A DNA stretch of 64,000 nucleotides. Origin: Phascolomyces articulosus (taxonomy: Eukaryota > Mucoromycota > Mucoromycetes > Mucorales > Lichtheimiaceae). Below, in pieces: positions 1 through 12,966 of the stretch (the stretch's first letter is position 1; the number at the start of each line of letters is the position of its first letter). The translations under genes were made by a program, and so were the position numbers. The stretch is from contig JAIXMP010000039.1 of the NCBI GenBank assembly GCA_025677815.1, positions 124,001 to 188,000 of the forward strand, read 5' to 3'. The notes under the pieces are model-generated. The model was not told the DNA's origin. It saw only the letters and a program-made list of their open reading frames with translations, and ran no database searches.

Positions 1-534
1 CTCCTAAGAACAAAATAGCGTGTGTGCTTACTTCCAAAATCATGGATTTAAAATTGTCACCATACAATTTACGTGCGCAAGCAAGAATCGTTGATGTTTT
101 ACCAGTACCAGGAGGACCATAGAATAACAAATGAGGTAATCGGTTCGCGTCAATAAATGTTTCAACTAAAAAAAAAAGCGATTCAATGTTTAGCTTTACC
201 CCATGGATCTTGTCTTTCTTAAAAAAAACAAAAAAAAAATAAATCCAAAAAGAAATTTTACTTGTTGATGTTACGTCTTTTTGTGAGACAAGATCGTCCA
301 ATGTCTTTGGTCGATATTTTTCAACCCTAAGTTGGTATGTATTGTTGAAGAATAGAATCGAAAGAAGATTGGTTGGTATATTATGAAATGAGACAATCTA
401 GTATTTATATATATATTTTTTCTTTTTTTTTTTTACCATGGAAGGTTATCTGATTCGCCATTTTGAGGTGTTGCTCGTACTTTTCCTTTTCCTTTATCGC
501 GTACAGAAGGCGTATCAATATCCATAGCACTCAT
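1..534 (-). CDS. Replication factor C small subunit (RFC3-like), 5' part
   Basis: Clamp-loader ATPase subunit that loads PCNA on DNA during replication and repair in the nucleus. Three exons are visible: 437-534, 262-326 and 32-165. Spliced, they read through the RFC box '[18 protein letters not shown]', then '[19 protein letters not shown]' and the Walker A motif [10 protein letters not shown], followed by [10 protein letters not shown], which resembles the RFC3 subunit more than RFC2 or RFC4. The start at 534 (MSAMDID) gives a short acidic leader before the RFC box; an upstream in-frame ATG at 708 would add a lysine-rich stretch unlike the family. A GTAAGC donor follows at 31 and the rest of the gene lies outside the window. 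An AG only 28 nt after that donor is probably too close to be the acceptor. Confidence 0.87.
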
Positions 535-1499
535 TTTTTTAGTTGGTTTGGTGTTAAAAAAGCGCGTAAACGTCGATTTTTTTTTGGTGGTGTTTAATAA
601 GGTCAAAACGCGCAGCGCGTCGCATTTCGATTTTTTTTTATAGCTGGCTTTAAAAAAAATAAAGGGGTGGACCTTATTATTATCCAATACGCCGTGTTTG
701 TTATTCATCTTAAATATAGATCCATTGGATATAAAGAAATAAGACTGTGACGAAATGTTAAATGTGCCATAATATTATTATATTGTATAAGTAATTCTCA
801 TTGTATGTATTATGCGTTCAGCTTCCGTCGTTTGGAAATTGATTATATAATGAAGTGCCCAAAGGAATCATACACATCACTTAAGCTTCTGTCATTATTA
901 TCCTAAAGTATTCTATTCCTTTTGTTCATTTACTCAAAAGTAATAAAGTTCCATTTCCTGTAGTATCTTTTTGTCTGATGCGGTTTTCCTTTCATGCATC
1001 ATAGAATAAACAAATCGACGGATTATAGATTAAGGGTACCATATTTATAACTTTATATTGCGTCTTCTACCAACACTTTTCTTTGTGTCAACATGTTTTT
1101 AGTGATAATTCATCAAATATATCTTTATTTTATTTTTTATTAAGTGTATGAATGTGGGCTTAAACGTGACGTATATTTGTATTCATTGTAATATTAAAAA
1201 AAATAAACACCCGGTAATTTAAATACTATCTAGTGACTTTTTTATTATCGAATTGAAAATACTCGTTTTGAGGGGAATACAACCAGAGAAAAAGAATTCT
1301 TTTTTGCTACCATCACTTAGTTGAATACATCCTATAGCTTTATATATAATATTATCTCATTATATTCTTTTTTTATTACAGGATAGCAATACTCTTCCGA
1401 ATCTTCTTCACAAACGAAATTTCAGAGAGTATAACATATTGTGCGGAAGGATCACCTAGCACGTTCGTCTTCTGTCAATGTAAATAAAACAATACTTGC

Positions 1500-2280
1500 A
1501 ACCATTCGATAGAATCATCTCCACTTTCGTGACATCAGCACGGATTTCCCTTCTTTATTATCTTTATAAACTTTGATAATTGCTGAAGCTTTTTAGAAAC
1601 ATTTTTCTTTAACAAAATCTTGTACGGTTTTGATACTTTTGGTATTGTTGTTTCCAGGTAATTGAACAATTCATGACACATAAATAATAACGATATCTTT
1701 TGTTGCTATCATCCATATTGTCAGGAGGAGATAGGATATCTTTTTTTTGTTATACAGTGAAAGGGTTGTCGCCGACGGGTTGAACGATCATAATATAAGC
1801 AGATACCACATGCATAGTATTTCCGATGACTATTGTAATTTTGAAATGTTACTTTTGTTTAATGGTGGCTTCAGATTTGACATATTTCACACCATGTATA
1901 AGTTGGTCATATTTATCTTTCAGGGTGCCCAAAGAGTTTTTCTTTTTTTTTTTCAACTTGTTGTTATTAAGAAATTCATTCCTGTCAACTGTCTGTTCTG
2001 TTTCAACAAATTTTCTGCAAAAAAAAAATAAATGTTTGTCTGGATCAATATGTTGGGCTTTTCCAGTAACCTAATCCTGTATAACTTTTCCGAATTAATG
2101 TCAATAATATGATAAAGCACAATAAATCCTTAGTTTACTTGAGATCCATCCACCATATTTATGTCTGATATACGGGCAAGTTTAGAAGGCATGAATGTTG
2201 GATTGTCCAGCAATCCATCCGGAACTCTTTTGCGTGGTTGGTAACAACGTCTGATGTAATCTTTTGAGGATTGCTGAATG
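1500..2280 (-). pseudogene. Degenerate coding relic, family unknown
   Basis: The minus strand carries several consecutive stretches that read as protein in shifting frames. Near 2130-2270 a frame of about 49 codons contains 'DYIRRCYQPRKRVPDG' and 'NPTFMPSKLARISDINMVDG' before a stop. Near 1870-2080 another frame reads 'GKAQHIDPDKHLFF' and 'KFVETEQTVDRNEFLNNNK'. Further fragments lie at 1530-1850. The frames are broken by stops and length changes, as expected of an old gene or transposon ORF. I do not recognise the family. The case rests on amino-acid composition by eye only. Confidence 0.3.
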
Positions 2281-4304
2281 TTATAGATAATATGCATATT
2301 GTTTTTATGTATTGTAATTATACTTAATTAGTTTGTTAATAAGTTGGTTTATAAAGTATTAATGGCGTTGTATGCTAAAAAAATGTTTACATATGGAGAA
2401 TAACCAAAGAACGATATTAGTTTTGAAACTACAAGGATAACAAAAAAAAAAGGAAATGATTGATGTTAGCAATCAGTATGTCCTTTTGTTTAATTATATA
2501 TACCAAGGGGTATACCATCAAACAGAAAATAGAATATTTCTTGCAAAGGCAATAAATAAGTAGCAATTGTAATGGGATTATGTCTTTAAGAAAGAAACCA
2601 GAGAAAATGCGACGCTTCTTAATTTCTAAAAATTGTGTGACGTATTATAGAAAGTTAAACCAAAACTTTAAACACTTGCAAAACTAGTATCTGCTAAATA
2701 AAAAACAGTCTTTATCGATATATGGTAAGAAACAAAATGAATATTTGCTACATTTTACTTCTTTTTAAAAGCAATAAACTGGGTTACTATATGAATTCTG
2801 ATGTGGCTATATGTTTGTGCCTGTTGTTGTTAAATAATTAATATGAAGCTAAATGAGAAAATAATAGTTGCATAGCAAAAGAGAACACTCAATATCACTT
2901 TCACAAGGTAACATACAATCGACTTCGCCCAAATGCGGAAATAGTTCAGCTCAGGATTAAACAAATACTTTCCTTCCGATACTTACAATAATTCTTGGTT
3001 AGTTAAAGACAACAGCTTATACGTATATCAAGATACCTTAATTGTATTTTCAACTTGAGTAGACCAGAAAGAGAAGGGTGAGCTCAATGTAATTGTAAAC
3101 CTGTTTTATTACATTTATATAGAATATGAATTAAGGAACTGGCATTGTAACTAATAAGTCAACCTACTGCTTGGATGAGCACACAAAAAATGGTTTTTAT
3201 AAGAGGCCATATTTTGTGATTAAACATTGCACAATTCAACGGTCTTATAAGATGCATATTGTGTAAGTAAACTCCTTGAGAATATTTGCTGTTCAGTATA
3301 ATATTTTTTTGACTTATATCTACATTATACAACTTGTTATAGATAGAAAGTAGTAGTTTAGATCGGCCATTTTGGAAAATAAATAAATGGTATATAGTCA
3401 AACACAAGCTCTACGTGATAGTATTGGATTTATTGTAATGTGACAATGATATCTCTGTTGGTGGCAAATCGGTATCATATTACGTTTTAGGATTGATAGG
3501 AGCTATTATATAAATCAGTGTTTTTTCTGGTCTTTTCATTATGGAAAAATAATCTGTATTCTGTCGGCACTACTACAAATACTGCGATGGTATTCATTGT
3601 ATACGACTAAATGATATTGCATTGACTATACTGAAAAATAAAAAGCGCTATATAAAATTGATCAGCTTTATCTTACTTGACAATAAACCGTTTTTTGGTT
3701 ATCTGTTTCTATCCCTATATCTAAACAATCTTTAATTACCAAGGAATCATCTGTCAAGGCTGTTACTGTAAAGGATATGTAATAAAGTAATCATAAAGCT
3801 GACATCATATGCAATGTAAGTAAAGACATATCCAACATGTCTAATATTTTTAAACGGGGCACATGATACCATGATAACATCAAAACAAGAACGACAGGTC
3901 CAATAAGGAAATAGCTTTCATCAATTAGTAATCAAAACTAAAATGTCCGTAGTACTAGTGCTACATGCATTGCGACATAATACTAAAATACAGTGTCAAG
4001 TTAATTTTCTCAGATCTAAATGATGGTATAATTGCATAAAGTGTTTTTCACCACTTGATTATTCTATTTTAATTGAAAAGAACATACAGTTTGAAATGAT
4101 AACATGTTTTGGAGCGGAAGCAGAAGAACTCCCTATAATTTTATACAAAATATATAAAAGTAATTCTTTAGATAACCATTAGGTTTTCTCCATCAAATAC
4201 ATCGGCCAAATAATCCGGCAGTCCTTTTCAATAATAATGTCATTTTTAGTAATAAATTTTCTTGGGGGGAGGGAAGAAAGAGGGGATGAGTCAACATCCA
4301 TTTT

Positions 4305-4312
4305 TATATAAA
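4305..4312 (+). promoter_or_regulatory. TATA box of the MOSC gene
   Basis: TATATAAA lies 79 bases upstream of the chosen ATG at 4391. It also argues against starting the protein at the in-frame ATG at 4262, which lies upstream of the TATA element. Confidence 0.45.
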
Positions 4313-4390
4313 GCTTTGATACTGGCTGAGTTGTTCGGATATACATCTTCTCTTTTCCATATATCTTCTTTTTTATTTTGGTGTTTTGCC

Positions 4391-5665
4391 ATGCCTACTG
4401 CAAATCAAATTAAACTTTCAGCTATTAGAGCCTACCCAATCAAGTCATGTCATGGTGTTGAATTAACAGAAGGTCACATTACTAACATGGGACTTTCGAT
4501 TGATCGTCGATTCATGTTCATTGAAGCAGAGTCTGGACGTTTCATTACTCAACGGTAAGTCTTGAATGATATCGTGGGAATGCAATTTCACTTTTTTTTT
4601 TGAACAAAAGGGAAAAAAGGAGAAAAAATATGTTATCAGATGCCAATGTGTAATATTGAATTGTTATCTATAAAAAAAAATCTAATAGTAAATACTCGTC
4701 GATGGCATTGATCCGACCTTTGGTTGATCCAGTGGCCGATACTTTAACTTTGACAGCAGAGGGTCAACCTGATTTGGTCTTACCATTTCACCCTGAAAAA
4801 TTGGGACGCAAATACAATGCTACATTATGGAAGGATAAATTGAATGTATTTGATATGGGCGATGAAGCATCCAAATGGATTGGTAACTTTATGGAGAGCC
4901 ATCGAGACCATCATAAGAGTAACCCTACTGGTGATATTGATTTTGACGCACCGTTCCCTGAATTACGCCTCGTTACATTGGACGATCCAACCAATGGTCA
5001 ATATTCACGTCCTTCACTTGATAGTCTTCCCGGTATTCACTCACCCTTTTCAGATTGGTCACCTATTTCTTTTGGATGTGAAGCTAGTTTGGAAGATGTG
5101 AATCGTGGATTAAAAGAAACGGGTGTCACAAATGAAAGTATTCCTATCAATCGATTCAGAAACAACTTGACCTTTTCTGGAACCATCCCTTGGGAAGAAG
5201 ATGAGTGGCTTGTTGTAAAGTAAATGTTGATAACCAATTAGTTTGATAACAAAAGGGAATATAGAGAAAAAATAATAATCATTTCTTTTTTATTTTTATT
5301 ATTTAGAATTGGTGAAGTGACCTTTTATGTCATTAGACATACTGCTCGTTGTCCTGGTAAGTTAGATATTTCTTTAAAAGCTTCATTTCTTATAATAAGC
5401 AATTAGAGTACTAATATGACCTATTATAGTACCTGGAATTGATCAAGATACAGCCAAGAAGGATTCATGGGGTGGTGTTACTGAATATCTTTCAAAGGTT
5501 AGAAACATTCCACCTAAACCAGGTATGAATAATGGTTGCTTCTGTGTGGATGTTGCACCACTTACTTCTGGAACAATTCGTGTTGGTGATTCTGTCGAAA
5601 TTCTTGAACGAATTCCTGCCAAATATGTTGAACATCCAGTTCCACCACGACCTTCTTCACCATAA
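4391..5665 (+). CDS. MOSC domain protein (YcbX/mARC-like molybdenum cofactor protein)
   Basis: Four exons (4391-4554, 4689-5219, 5307-5356, 5430-5665) encode about 326 residues. The N-terminal MOSC_N barrel is shown by 'IRAYPIKSCHGVEL' and 'GLSIDRRFMFIE'. The MOSC domain follows, with 'IPINRFRNNLTFSG', 'EDEWLVVKIGEVTFYVIRHT' and 'ARCPVPGIDQDT'. The Cys of ARC sits where mARC and YcbX proteins bind the molybdenum of the cofactor. Such proteins reduce N-hydroxylated bases or transfer the sulfurated cofactor. The start at 4391 (MPTANQIKL) is preferred; an upstream ATG would add a hydrophobic leader, which would matter because mARC proteins are membrane-anchored. The last intron has a clear CTAAT branch site near 5409. 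No sulfurase domain is fused. The exact substrate is unknown. Confidence 0.85.
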
Positions 5666-6584
5666 AATAAATGATATGTTAATGTAGTTTATATATGTTA
5701 CAATGATGATGCGATTATTAATAATAAAAAACATAATGTTTTAAAATTAATCCTATTAACTATTTCTATGTTAAAACATTTTCTCCTCTGCTACAGAAAA
5801 AAAATGGACGAGAGATGATCATTCTTTTTCGCAATACTTGTCAAATTTTAGTTTAAAGCATACAGAATCAGTGAGAAATATACTTTGCTTTTTGGTATAC
5901 CAATATCCAAAATATATCAGTTTTAATAGCTCTCAATGTTGGCCATATTTCTAAACTGGATGTAGACAAAATGTACAATGTTTTTTCTACTTCTCCTTCT
6001 ATAGACTCATTCCTTCCTTTTTTTGTATGTAGTCACTATCATTTTCAAGGAGTCGCTTTAAGAATTACTACAATACAGAATTCAAGAATACCATTTTATA
6101 TATAGATCAAACAAATTATACGTACGCCTTCAAACAAATCTATCTAAACTATTAATATAAATTTAGAATTCCTCTGCATATTAGCAACTTTATATTAAAC
6201 CTTTTTTATTTGTATTAATGCTCTAAGATAAGATATGAATTTCTGACCGGAGAGATCCAATAGTGGCTGTGTTACACGAAACCGACAAAATTCATATAAT
6301 GATCCTCCATTTTCTCCTTATTTGTAAGATCGTGTCTGAGTATTGAACCATAATAAAAACTAAACTGCTAATGTATAATAAATTTATTATATGCTATATA
6401 AATTTGATATTATGGTTTAGCTAAATGAAAATGTTTGATAGAAAGAAGTAGTGTTTTTTTTCAGTATTTTGTAAGAGAGGAAAAGATAATAAAAGTAATA
6501 CACTTGATAATATGACATATAAATGAATTTTTTTTGGAATAGCAAATTTGAAAGTATAGGGAGTATAAGCATAGTATTGATTCT
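5666..6584. other. Intergenic region between convergent genes
   Basis: About 0.9 kb of AT-rich sequence between the 3' ends of the MOSC gene and the first F-box gene. I see no open frame, RNA gene or repeat apart from A/T runs. Confidence 0.5.
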
Positions 6585-9070
6585 TCACCATTCCATATTC
6601 TCAAGTAATTGATTCACATCCTTTCGTTTTCCTTTTCTATCCACTAATTCCAATGTTACATTTGTTGCCCCTTCTGGTGGTAATGCAGTAGAAACCCTAA
6701 TGGTTTTTAAATTCTCCACTTTTCTCAGAAATGCGCCCAGTACATAAGGTTCCAAATGACAATTTGAAAAATCAGCCAATGTCAAGTGTTTTAAGCCTGC
6801 AAGAATATCCATAAAATGAGCAGACAATTCAAATCGACTTAAATTGATAGTTTCCAATCGTGATCCATTATCATGTAAATCTTGTGCAAATTGAATCTTG
6901 GCTTGTTCTGAGACGACATCATCACCATGATCATCCAGATCAAGGCCCATATCATCTTCATCCTCACCGAGAAATCGTGCATCACTATTGATCAGTTGAA
7001 TATATTCCAAAGATTCAACTTTTCCTACCAGGTTCAATATTTCATCATCCACCACATTCAATAGAAGCATTTCCAACGTGCCTATGGAAATATGCTTCTG
7101 CAATACATCATAAAGTATTCCTCCATTCATGTTGGGCACCACATTATCCAAATAGCAGAGTCCAAGACGCTTCAATCTTTTCAATCCACCAATGGCACTT
7201 ACAACTATAGGGTCAATATTATCCGCCGTTCGCATCAATGTGATCTCTTCCAAGTTTGAGCAATTTTGGATCAATGAAGCTAGTGCATCTGCGTGACACT
7301 GGATATCAATCACCATGAGACATCGTAACGTGGAAGAACGGACAGAAGCAATAGAGGACCAGTCGTGATGATCGAGAAAGACACGCGTAAAAAGTACAGA
7401 AATATTGAGTGTATCCAAAGTATGTTGATGTTCTTTAATAACAGGAATAATTTCGAGTGGACCATAATCAAGTACTTGATAAATTTGGAGTAACTTTAAT
7501 CCACCATGAGTGGCAGTAGCAATAGATCCTTTGCTTTTCTCGTTGTCCATCTTGATTTCTTTCTTTTGTTGTTTCTGTACACTTTCAACACTAGTTGTCG
7601 ATGTAATACTACTACTATTGATTGAATGTATACGAGCATATTTTCTGATCCATTCTTCATCATTATCTCGGTTCGTATTGAATTCCAAATATTGCAACTT
7701 AGGACACAAATCAATCACTAATTTGAGATCCGTTGTAGTACTGTTACGTAAACAGAGGCCATCATTTTGTCGTTGTATGGTCTCATCATTGCTATGCAGG
7801 AACTGTGGTGGACCCACCAGCATTTGGGTATCAGGATCTATCATATGGGAGGAGGATGAAGACAGTGGAGATGCACTACTACTTTTTTGTTCAAAACAAC
7901 CCACACGAAGACAACGCAAGTTGGGACAATGCACAAGAATAGGGGCAAGTCGTTTTTCCTTGTGTAATGTTGCACTGAGACAGAGATACCATAAATTGTC
8001 AAACGTCGTATCTTGAACTGGACTGAGATGGCTCGATAGATCAAAGAAGGGATCACACGCATACATGTCAGCTGGTTCGTTGTATGGGTCCGTTTTGAAT
8101 GAAAAGTAGCGTAATTTTGGACAAGCAGCCATCACAGATGCCATTGGCAAATTTTGACTGTGATGTAAAAAATTAATTCTGAGTACGTTCGTGGCGAGTA
8201 AAAGCAAACTCTTGAGAAAATGTTCATGATCTGTAACTGTACATGCGTCAAAGCCTAATAATATATAAAAATGCGTATGAATTACAAGAAAAAGAGAAAA
8301 AAAATAACAGAAAGAAGGACGGTGATATACTACAACAATTGATTACCTAGTTCTTGAATATGTGAACAATCATGAACTTGAAGTACACGCATCATATTTA
8401 ACAGTGATACTTGATTGGAGAAATGACAAAGTATGACCCTTTTCACATGAGAACCAAAGAATTGATGTAACCGTAAATTTTCAAGATCTTGATGAGACAT
8501 GGATAATTGAATTGTCTTCCAACTATCGACTGAGAAAGCAGGTACACGTTCAATCCATAATTTTGATACACCCATAGTTCGTAAACAATCTGTTTGACTG
8601 AGATATGAAAATATCTGACATAGAATGTCAAATGGTAAGTGTCGGACTGGATCTTTGCACTGCAATCGCCTTTTCTGTTGTTCAATATGCATGAAAAGAA
8701 TGGATAAGAAGAAACGGTATGTTCTTTTGACACGTCCAACAATAACAGGTCGAAGACGGCGAGGACGGTAATATCGTCTTGTATCTACCTCTTGTCCATG
8801 TCGAAATGCAATTGCTGAAAAGTCAATGTCGGATGACAATTGCTGATTGCCAATCTGTTCATTTTGTTGAACGAGCTCATTGGCGTTGACAGTAGTTGGT
8901 GTAATACCATTATTTCCTTCTCCACTTTCTTCTACTTTATTTTTATTATCTATAATAATAGGAACAATAACATCATCATCTTTTTGTTGTCCTAGGGATG
9001 ATGTTGAAGCACTGCTTTCCGTGTTTAATAGCGATGGTCTGTCCTGTTGTTTGTTTTGATTGATAGACAT
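6585..9070 (-). CDS. F-box / leucine-rich-repeat protein, paralogue 1
   Basis: Probable substrate adaptor of an SCF ubiquitin ligase. Two exons (8347-9070 and 6585-8254) give 797 residues. The first 110 residues are low-complexity and polar. The F-box is at about residues 140-185: 'PVRHLPFDILCQIFSYLSQ', then 'CLRTMGVSKLWIERV'. The large second exon is an LRR-like fold with repeated 'CPKLRYFSFKT', 'CPNLRCLRVG', 'CPKLQYLEFN' and 'CSNLEEITL' units, interrupted by an acidic stretch. It is clearly paralogous to the gene at 13453-15765: same F-box, same single intron position after 'EL', and the same CPKL/CPNL repeats. The two genes point away from each other. The ubiquitylation target cannot be told. 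Start chosen as the first ATG of the long frame (MSINQNKQ). Confidence 0.85.
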
Positions 9071-9724
9071 ATCAAGAGCGATGATGGAGAGGGGAAAAGA
9101 CGAACAAACAATCTTTTTTAAAATTTTTGTTTGTTATTAAGAAAATACAATGGATTTTTTAAGTTTCCGTTACTATATATAAACAGCTATTCCTATACTC
9201 TTACTTGTTCTTTTGATATTAGTTATCATAATGGCATATTAACAGTCTACGGTATTAATATAGACTAATAACAAGAGTCTGGATTAACTCACGCCTTGGC
9301 ACTAAATAGTTACACAGATAGCTACTATGCAAAACAAACAATTAGACCCGAGTAATTTGACTTGGTCATTGAATTTAGTATCTATTAAATCCATCCTGCT
9401 TTTTAACAACAAACATGTACTGAGCGAAAAAAGGCGATGTTGGGGCATAAAGTGATATGCATGATTATTTGCTCAAGATTACTTATTATTATAACAGTAC
9501 AAGCCTTACAGCGCTGCAAACAAAGATCTTATGATGGATGGGAAAAACCTTTGGTTTCTGTACGGCACTTTGCTCCGAACGAATGTCGGACTTTCTCGAC
9601 ATTAAATGCTGGATCATGAAGGGAGAGACAGCCAAAAAAAAAAACTATACTCTCTTTCCCTTCCTCCTTCTTTTTCTTTTTTCTTCACTTTTTGTCTCTA
9701 TTTATTTCATAACAACTAAAGTTG
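9071..9724. promoter_or_regulatory. Divergent promoter region, F-box 1 / CaM kinase
   Basis: About 650 bases between two divergent start codons. It contains a long pyrimidine-rich stretch at 9650-9705 just upstream of the kinase ATG, typical of a fungal transcription start region. No other gene is seen. Confidence 0.45.
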
Positions 9725-10417
9725 ATGGGTTTATTAAAAGCATTTGATGCAATTGTCCATGGAGGTATTCAAAGACCTGATTCTTACTATAAGAAAAAAG
9801 CGTATCAGTTTGGTGATCTGTTAGGTAGTATTCTATTTTACTTCGGCATTGCCTTCTAATAAATAATGCTACCGTTGAAAAAAAGTCTCACCGTCTTTTT
9901 GCGTATTATAATTATAGGCACAGGAACGTTTGGATCTGTCAAAAGGGCAACCAGAATAGCAGATAATAAACATGTGGCAATCAAAATCATTCCAAAACGT
10001 AATGTCAAAGACCATTTCGACATGGTCTATGCAGAAACTAAAGTTTTAGAAGGGTTACACCATAAAAATGTCATTGGGTTTCTGGATTTTTTCGAATCTC
10101 GTGAAAAATTTTATTTAGTGTTTGAGCTGTAAGTTATATTATCTTTTATAGAGAGAGAGAAGAGAAAGAATGATGAAGAGGAGAGGGATAAAATGTTGTA
10201 TATATACATGTACATAACATGTTTATTCAACTTGAACTATAAGTATGTAATATATTAACAACATAATATTTTACAGTGCAACAGGTGGTGAATTATTTGA
10301 GCGACTTTTTGAATGCGGCAAATTTACAGAAAAAGATGCTATTTCTGTCGTGCGTTCCATTTTGAGTGGATTAGAATACCTTCATGCTAATAACATTGTT
10401 CATCGAGGTAAATATTC

Positions 10418-10449
<32 letters not shown>

Positions 10450-11723
10450 TCGTCTTCTTGACGTTGTTTATTGTGTCTTGGGAAAGGAGGATGATAACAC
10501 TTTAGGAGAAGAAGCATATAAAAATTGGGCGTATGGGAATATAAAAGGCTGAACTCTTTGTGTTGGTGTTTACTAGATATGAAACCTGAAAATTTACTTT
10601 TTAAGAGTGATGATCCAGGTGCAGATTTAGCCATTTGCGATTTTGGGTAAAGTATCATGTATGCCCATGTCAAATATTTGTATGAAAAAAAAATAAACTA
10701 ACTTGTTCAATACACTGCGTAACTGTAGTATTGCTAAATTGAATAATGAAGAATCAACATTAGAAACAGTATGTGGTTCACCCGGATATGTCGGTAAGAA
10801 ACGTTTTAATGCACCTACATCATATTTTCTATTTAATATGCAAAGTTGAAAAGAAAGGGGGATGAGGAGGAGGAGAAGGGATGAAAGAAAGAAAAAATCG
10901 AAGCACAATTAATAATATATCTATTAATAGCACCAGAAGTACTTAAAAGACAACCATATGGAGCGCCTATTGATATATGGGCTGTAGGGTAACCATATTT
11001 TTTCATTGTCTTAATAATATCTAAACCTTTGTTCTCGAGCTGTTATCTAATCTTGAATTTTACTTGTCGTGTTTATATATATACATTAGTGTTATAACTT
11101 ATACCTTGTAAGTATCTCTTTTTTTTTGGAAACCTTGAATGGAATGACTAAAAACAGAAAAGGAAGGAGAAGAAACTAAAGATATTATAATTTAGATTAT
11201 GTGGATATCAACCTTTTCAAGCCATGGATCAAGTGGAATTAATCAGCGAAATAACACAAGTACGATATGAATTTCATGATCGATACTGGCGAAACATATC
11301 ACAAGATGGTAAAGTATTGAATATATAAATTATAAGGTCGTGTTTTTGTTCTTCTCCTAAATAATTCCAAATTGACATTACTATATAGCCAAAGATTTTA
11401 TTCGACGGATGTTGACATTAGATCCAAATAGTCGACCCACAGCGACAGAGGCATTGAAAGATAAATGGATGACAGATTCAACTATTAAAACAGATGTAGA
11501 TTTATTACAAACAGTACGAGCAAACTTTTGTCCTCGACGTGCACTTCGATCTGCTGTTGGAGCTGTCAGAGCTGTCAATCGCTTACGAACGAGTATTTCG
11601 TCATCTCCTGTTTCTTTCACAACAGAAACGAGTAGCAAGGATAATTATATCACAAATGAAAAATCAGCTCAAACCATTACTATCATCGATCAATCACAGC
11701 ATCTTCAAGTTAACCAACAATAA
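9725..11723 (+). CDS. Calcium/calmodulin-dependent protein kinase (CaMK1-like)
   Basis: Serine/threonine kinase acting in Ca2+ signalling. Nine exons (9725-9824, 9918-10128, 10277-10407, 10577-10646, 10729-10793, 10931-10988, 11090-11107, 11196-11308, 11389-11723) give 366 residues. Kinase landmarks in order: glycine loop LLGTGTFGSVKRA, VAIKII (ATP lysine), 'YLHANNIVHRDMKPENLLF' (catalytic loop HRDMKPEN), ICDFG (DFG), 'TVCGSPGYVAPEVLKR' (activation loop and APE), '[20 protein letters not shown]' and 'LDPNSRPTATEAL'. The tail after residue 280 is basic ('CPRRALRSAVGAVRAVNRLR') and fits an autoinhibitory/calmodulin-binding helix like those of Cmk1 and Cmk2. Exon 7 is only 18 nt. The start at 9725 gives MGLLKAFDAIVHGG; the Gly2 could be myristoylated but this is weak. 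Confidence 0.92.
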
Positions 11724-11913
11724 GAAACCTGCATATGTATATATATAACAACACATGACTGCCTACACATACACGCACACAAATGAAACAACAACTCAAT
11801 TCAATTTTTTCTGTTTTCTCTGCTTATTTTTTTTTTTTTTCGTCCATATAAATATTTACATTTATTCCATTTTAATTATTTTATATCATTATTATCACAC
11901 ACCATTACTATCA

Positions 11914-12966
11914 TTAAATTGCATCATCACCCTCCAATTTATTATCATTCTTTTTTGCAGTCAAGAAATAATTCACTTCGAGTGATTCTAATCCACCTGG
12001 GCTCACTAAACCTTTTTCTTGTGCTACACGCCATTGTCGACATACAGGGTCCCAGAAAATACCACGTACATCTTGTACAGTCCAATCTTGACCCATAGAT
12101 TCAATGGCATGCATCAATTCTTTACTTGTAATATATTTTGTCCAATCATGTGTGCCTTGATGTACCAATCGAAGCATATCTTCTGCCAATGCTACGGTTA
12201 AAAAGTATGAAACAAATGTTCGTGACATTGTGGATAAAAATAATGTGCCACCAGGTCTTACGAGGTCACCACAGGTCCGTAAAAACTGAAGTGGGTTGTT
12301 GACATGTTCAATGATCTCCATGGCTAGCACAACGTCAAAGGATTCTTTCGCATCCAATAAATCCTCTGCAATGATATTTAAGTTATATGAATATACATCT
12401 TCCTTGCGAAAGAGAAAAGGCATATTGATGGTAATAGTAGCAGTGTCAAGAAAGAATGTCATTTTTACCTGCAGTAGTATGTTTGTATTCAAGCTGTCCA
12501 GGACCTCGCCATAATTGTGGATCCTGTCGCTTATGAAATTGTGCCATTTTAATGTTGTCAGCCGACGCGTCTGCTCCTAATACACGTCCACCTAACCGTG
12601 TTAAAGACTAAAAACCCATCTGTTTCGTCAATAATCATAGTAATAATAACAGTAATAATAGTAAATACTCGGTATAAATATAATCTTATTTACCTCAGAA
12701 AGGAGGCCCCCTCCACAACCAATATCCAACATTTTCAAGTTCTCGAATGGCTTGTTTGAAGTGATGCCAATCGAGGTGGATTGATCGGCGAGTTGATCAC
12801 GAACATAACGTACACGAGCTGGATTCATCAATTGAAGCATACCGAATTCACCATCAGGATCCCACCATTCGGCCGATTTAGCACTGAACTTTTTAACTTC
12901 ACTTGCATCAATAGTTGTAAAATGACGACGTCGTCCAATGTGTTGGCATATCCGGCTTCTCCACAT
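11914..12966 (-). CDS. COQ3: Ubiquinone biosynthesis O-methyltransferase, mitochondrial (COQ3)
   Basis: SAM-dependent enzyme that performs both O-methylations in coenzyme Q synthesis on the matrix face of the inner mitochondrial membrane. Three exons (12694-12966, 12469-12607, 11914-12365) give 287 residues. It begins with a basic mitochondrial presequence (MWRSRICQHIGRRRHF), then the family entry 'SEVKKFSAKSAEWWDPDGEF', SAM motif I LDIGCGGGLLSE, 'LGGRVLGADAS', and later 'FDVVLAMEIIEHVNNP' and 'LRPGG'-like 'VRPGGTLFLSTMSRT'. These are diagnostic of UbiG/COQ3. It is convergent with the CaM kinase, whose stop lies about 190 bases away. Confidence 0.93.

Larger units (their letters stand above)
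535..4390. other. Long AT-rich region without an intact gene
   Basis: About 3.9 kb with no open frame that looks coding. It holds long A/T runs and a decayed coding relic on the minus strand around 1500-2280, listed separately. The rest (2300-4260) shows only short random frames. The last 100 bases are the promoter of the MOSC gene. Confidence 0.6.

Noticed and set aside
1747..2074. Two overlapping plus-strand ORFs of 82-94 codons
   Set aside because: Rich in Phe/Leu from T runs and antisense to the minus-strand relic; not protein-like.
7510..8016. 168-codon plus-strand ORF
   Set aside because: Shadow on the opposite strand of the F-box 1 LRR exon, whose protein is clearly recognisable.
9437..9747. 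Small ORFs in the promoter of the CaM kinase
   Set aside because: Overlapping frames ending in a pyrimidine-rich leader; no family resemblance.
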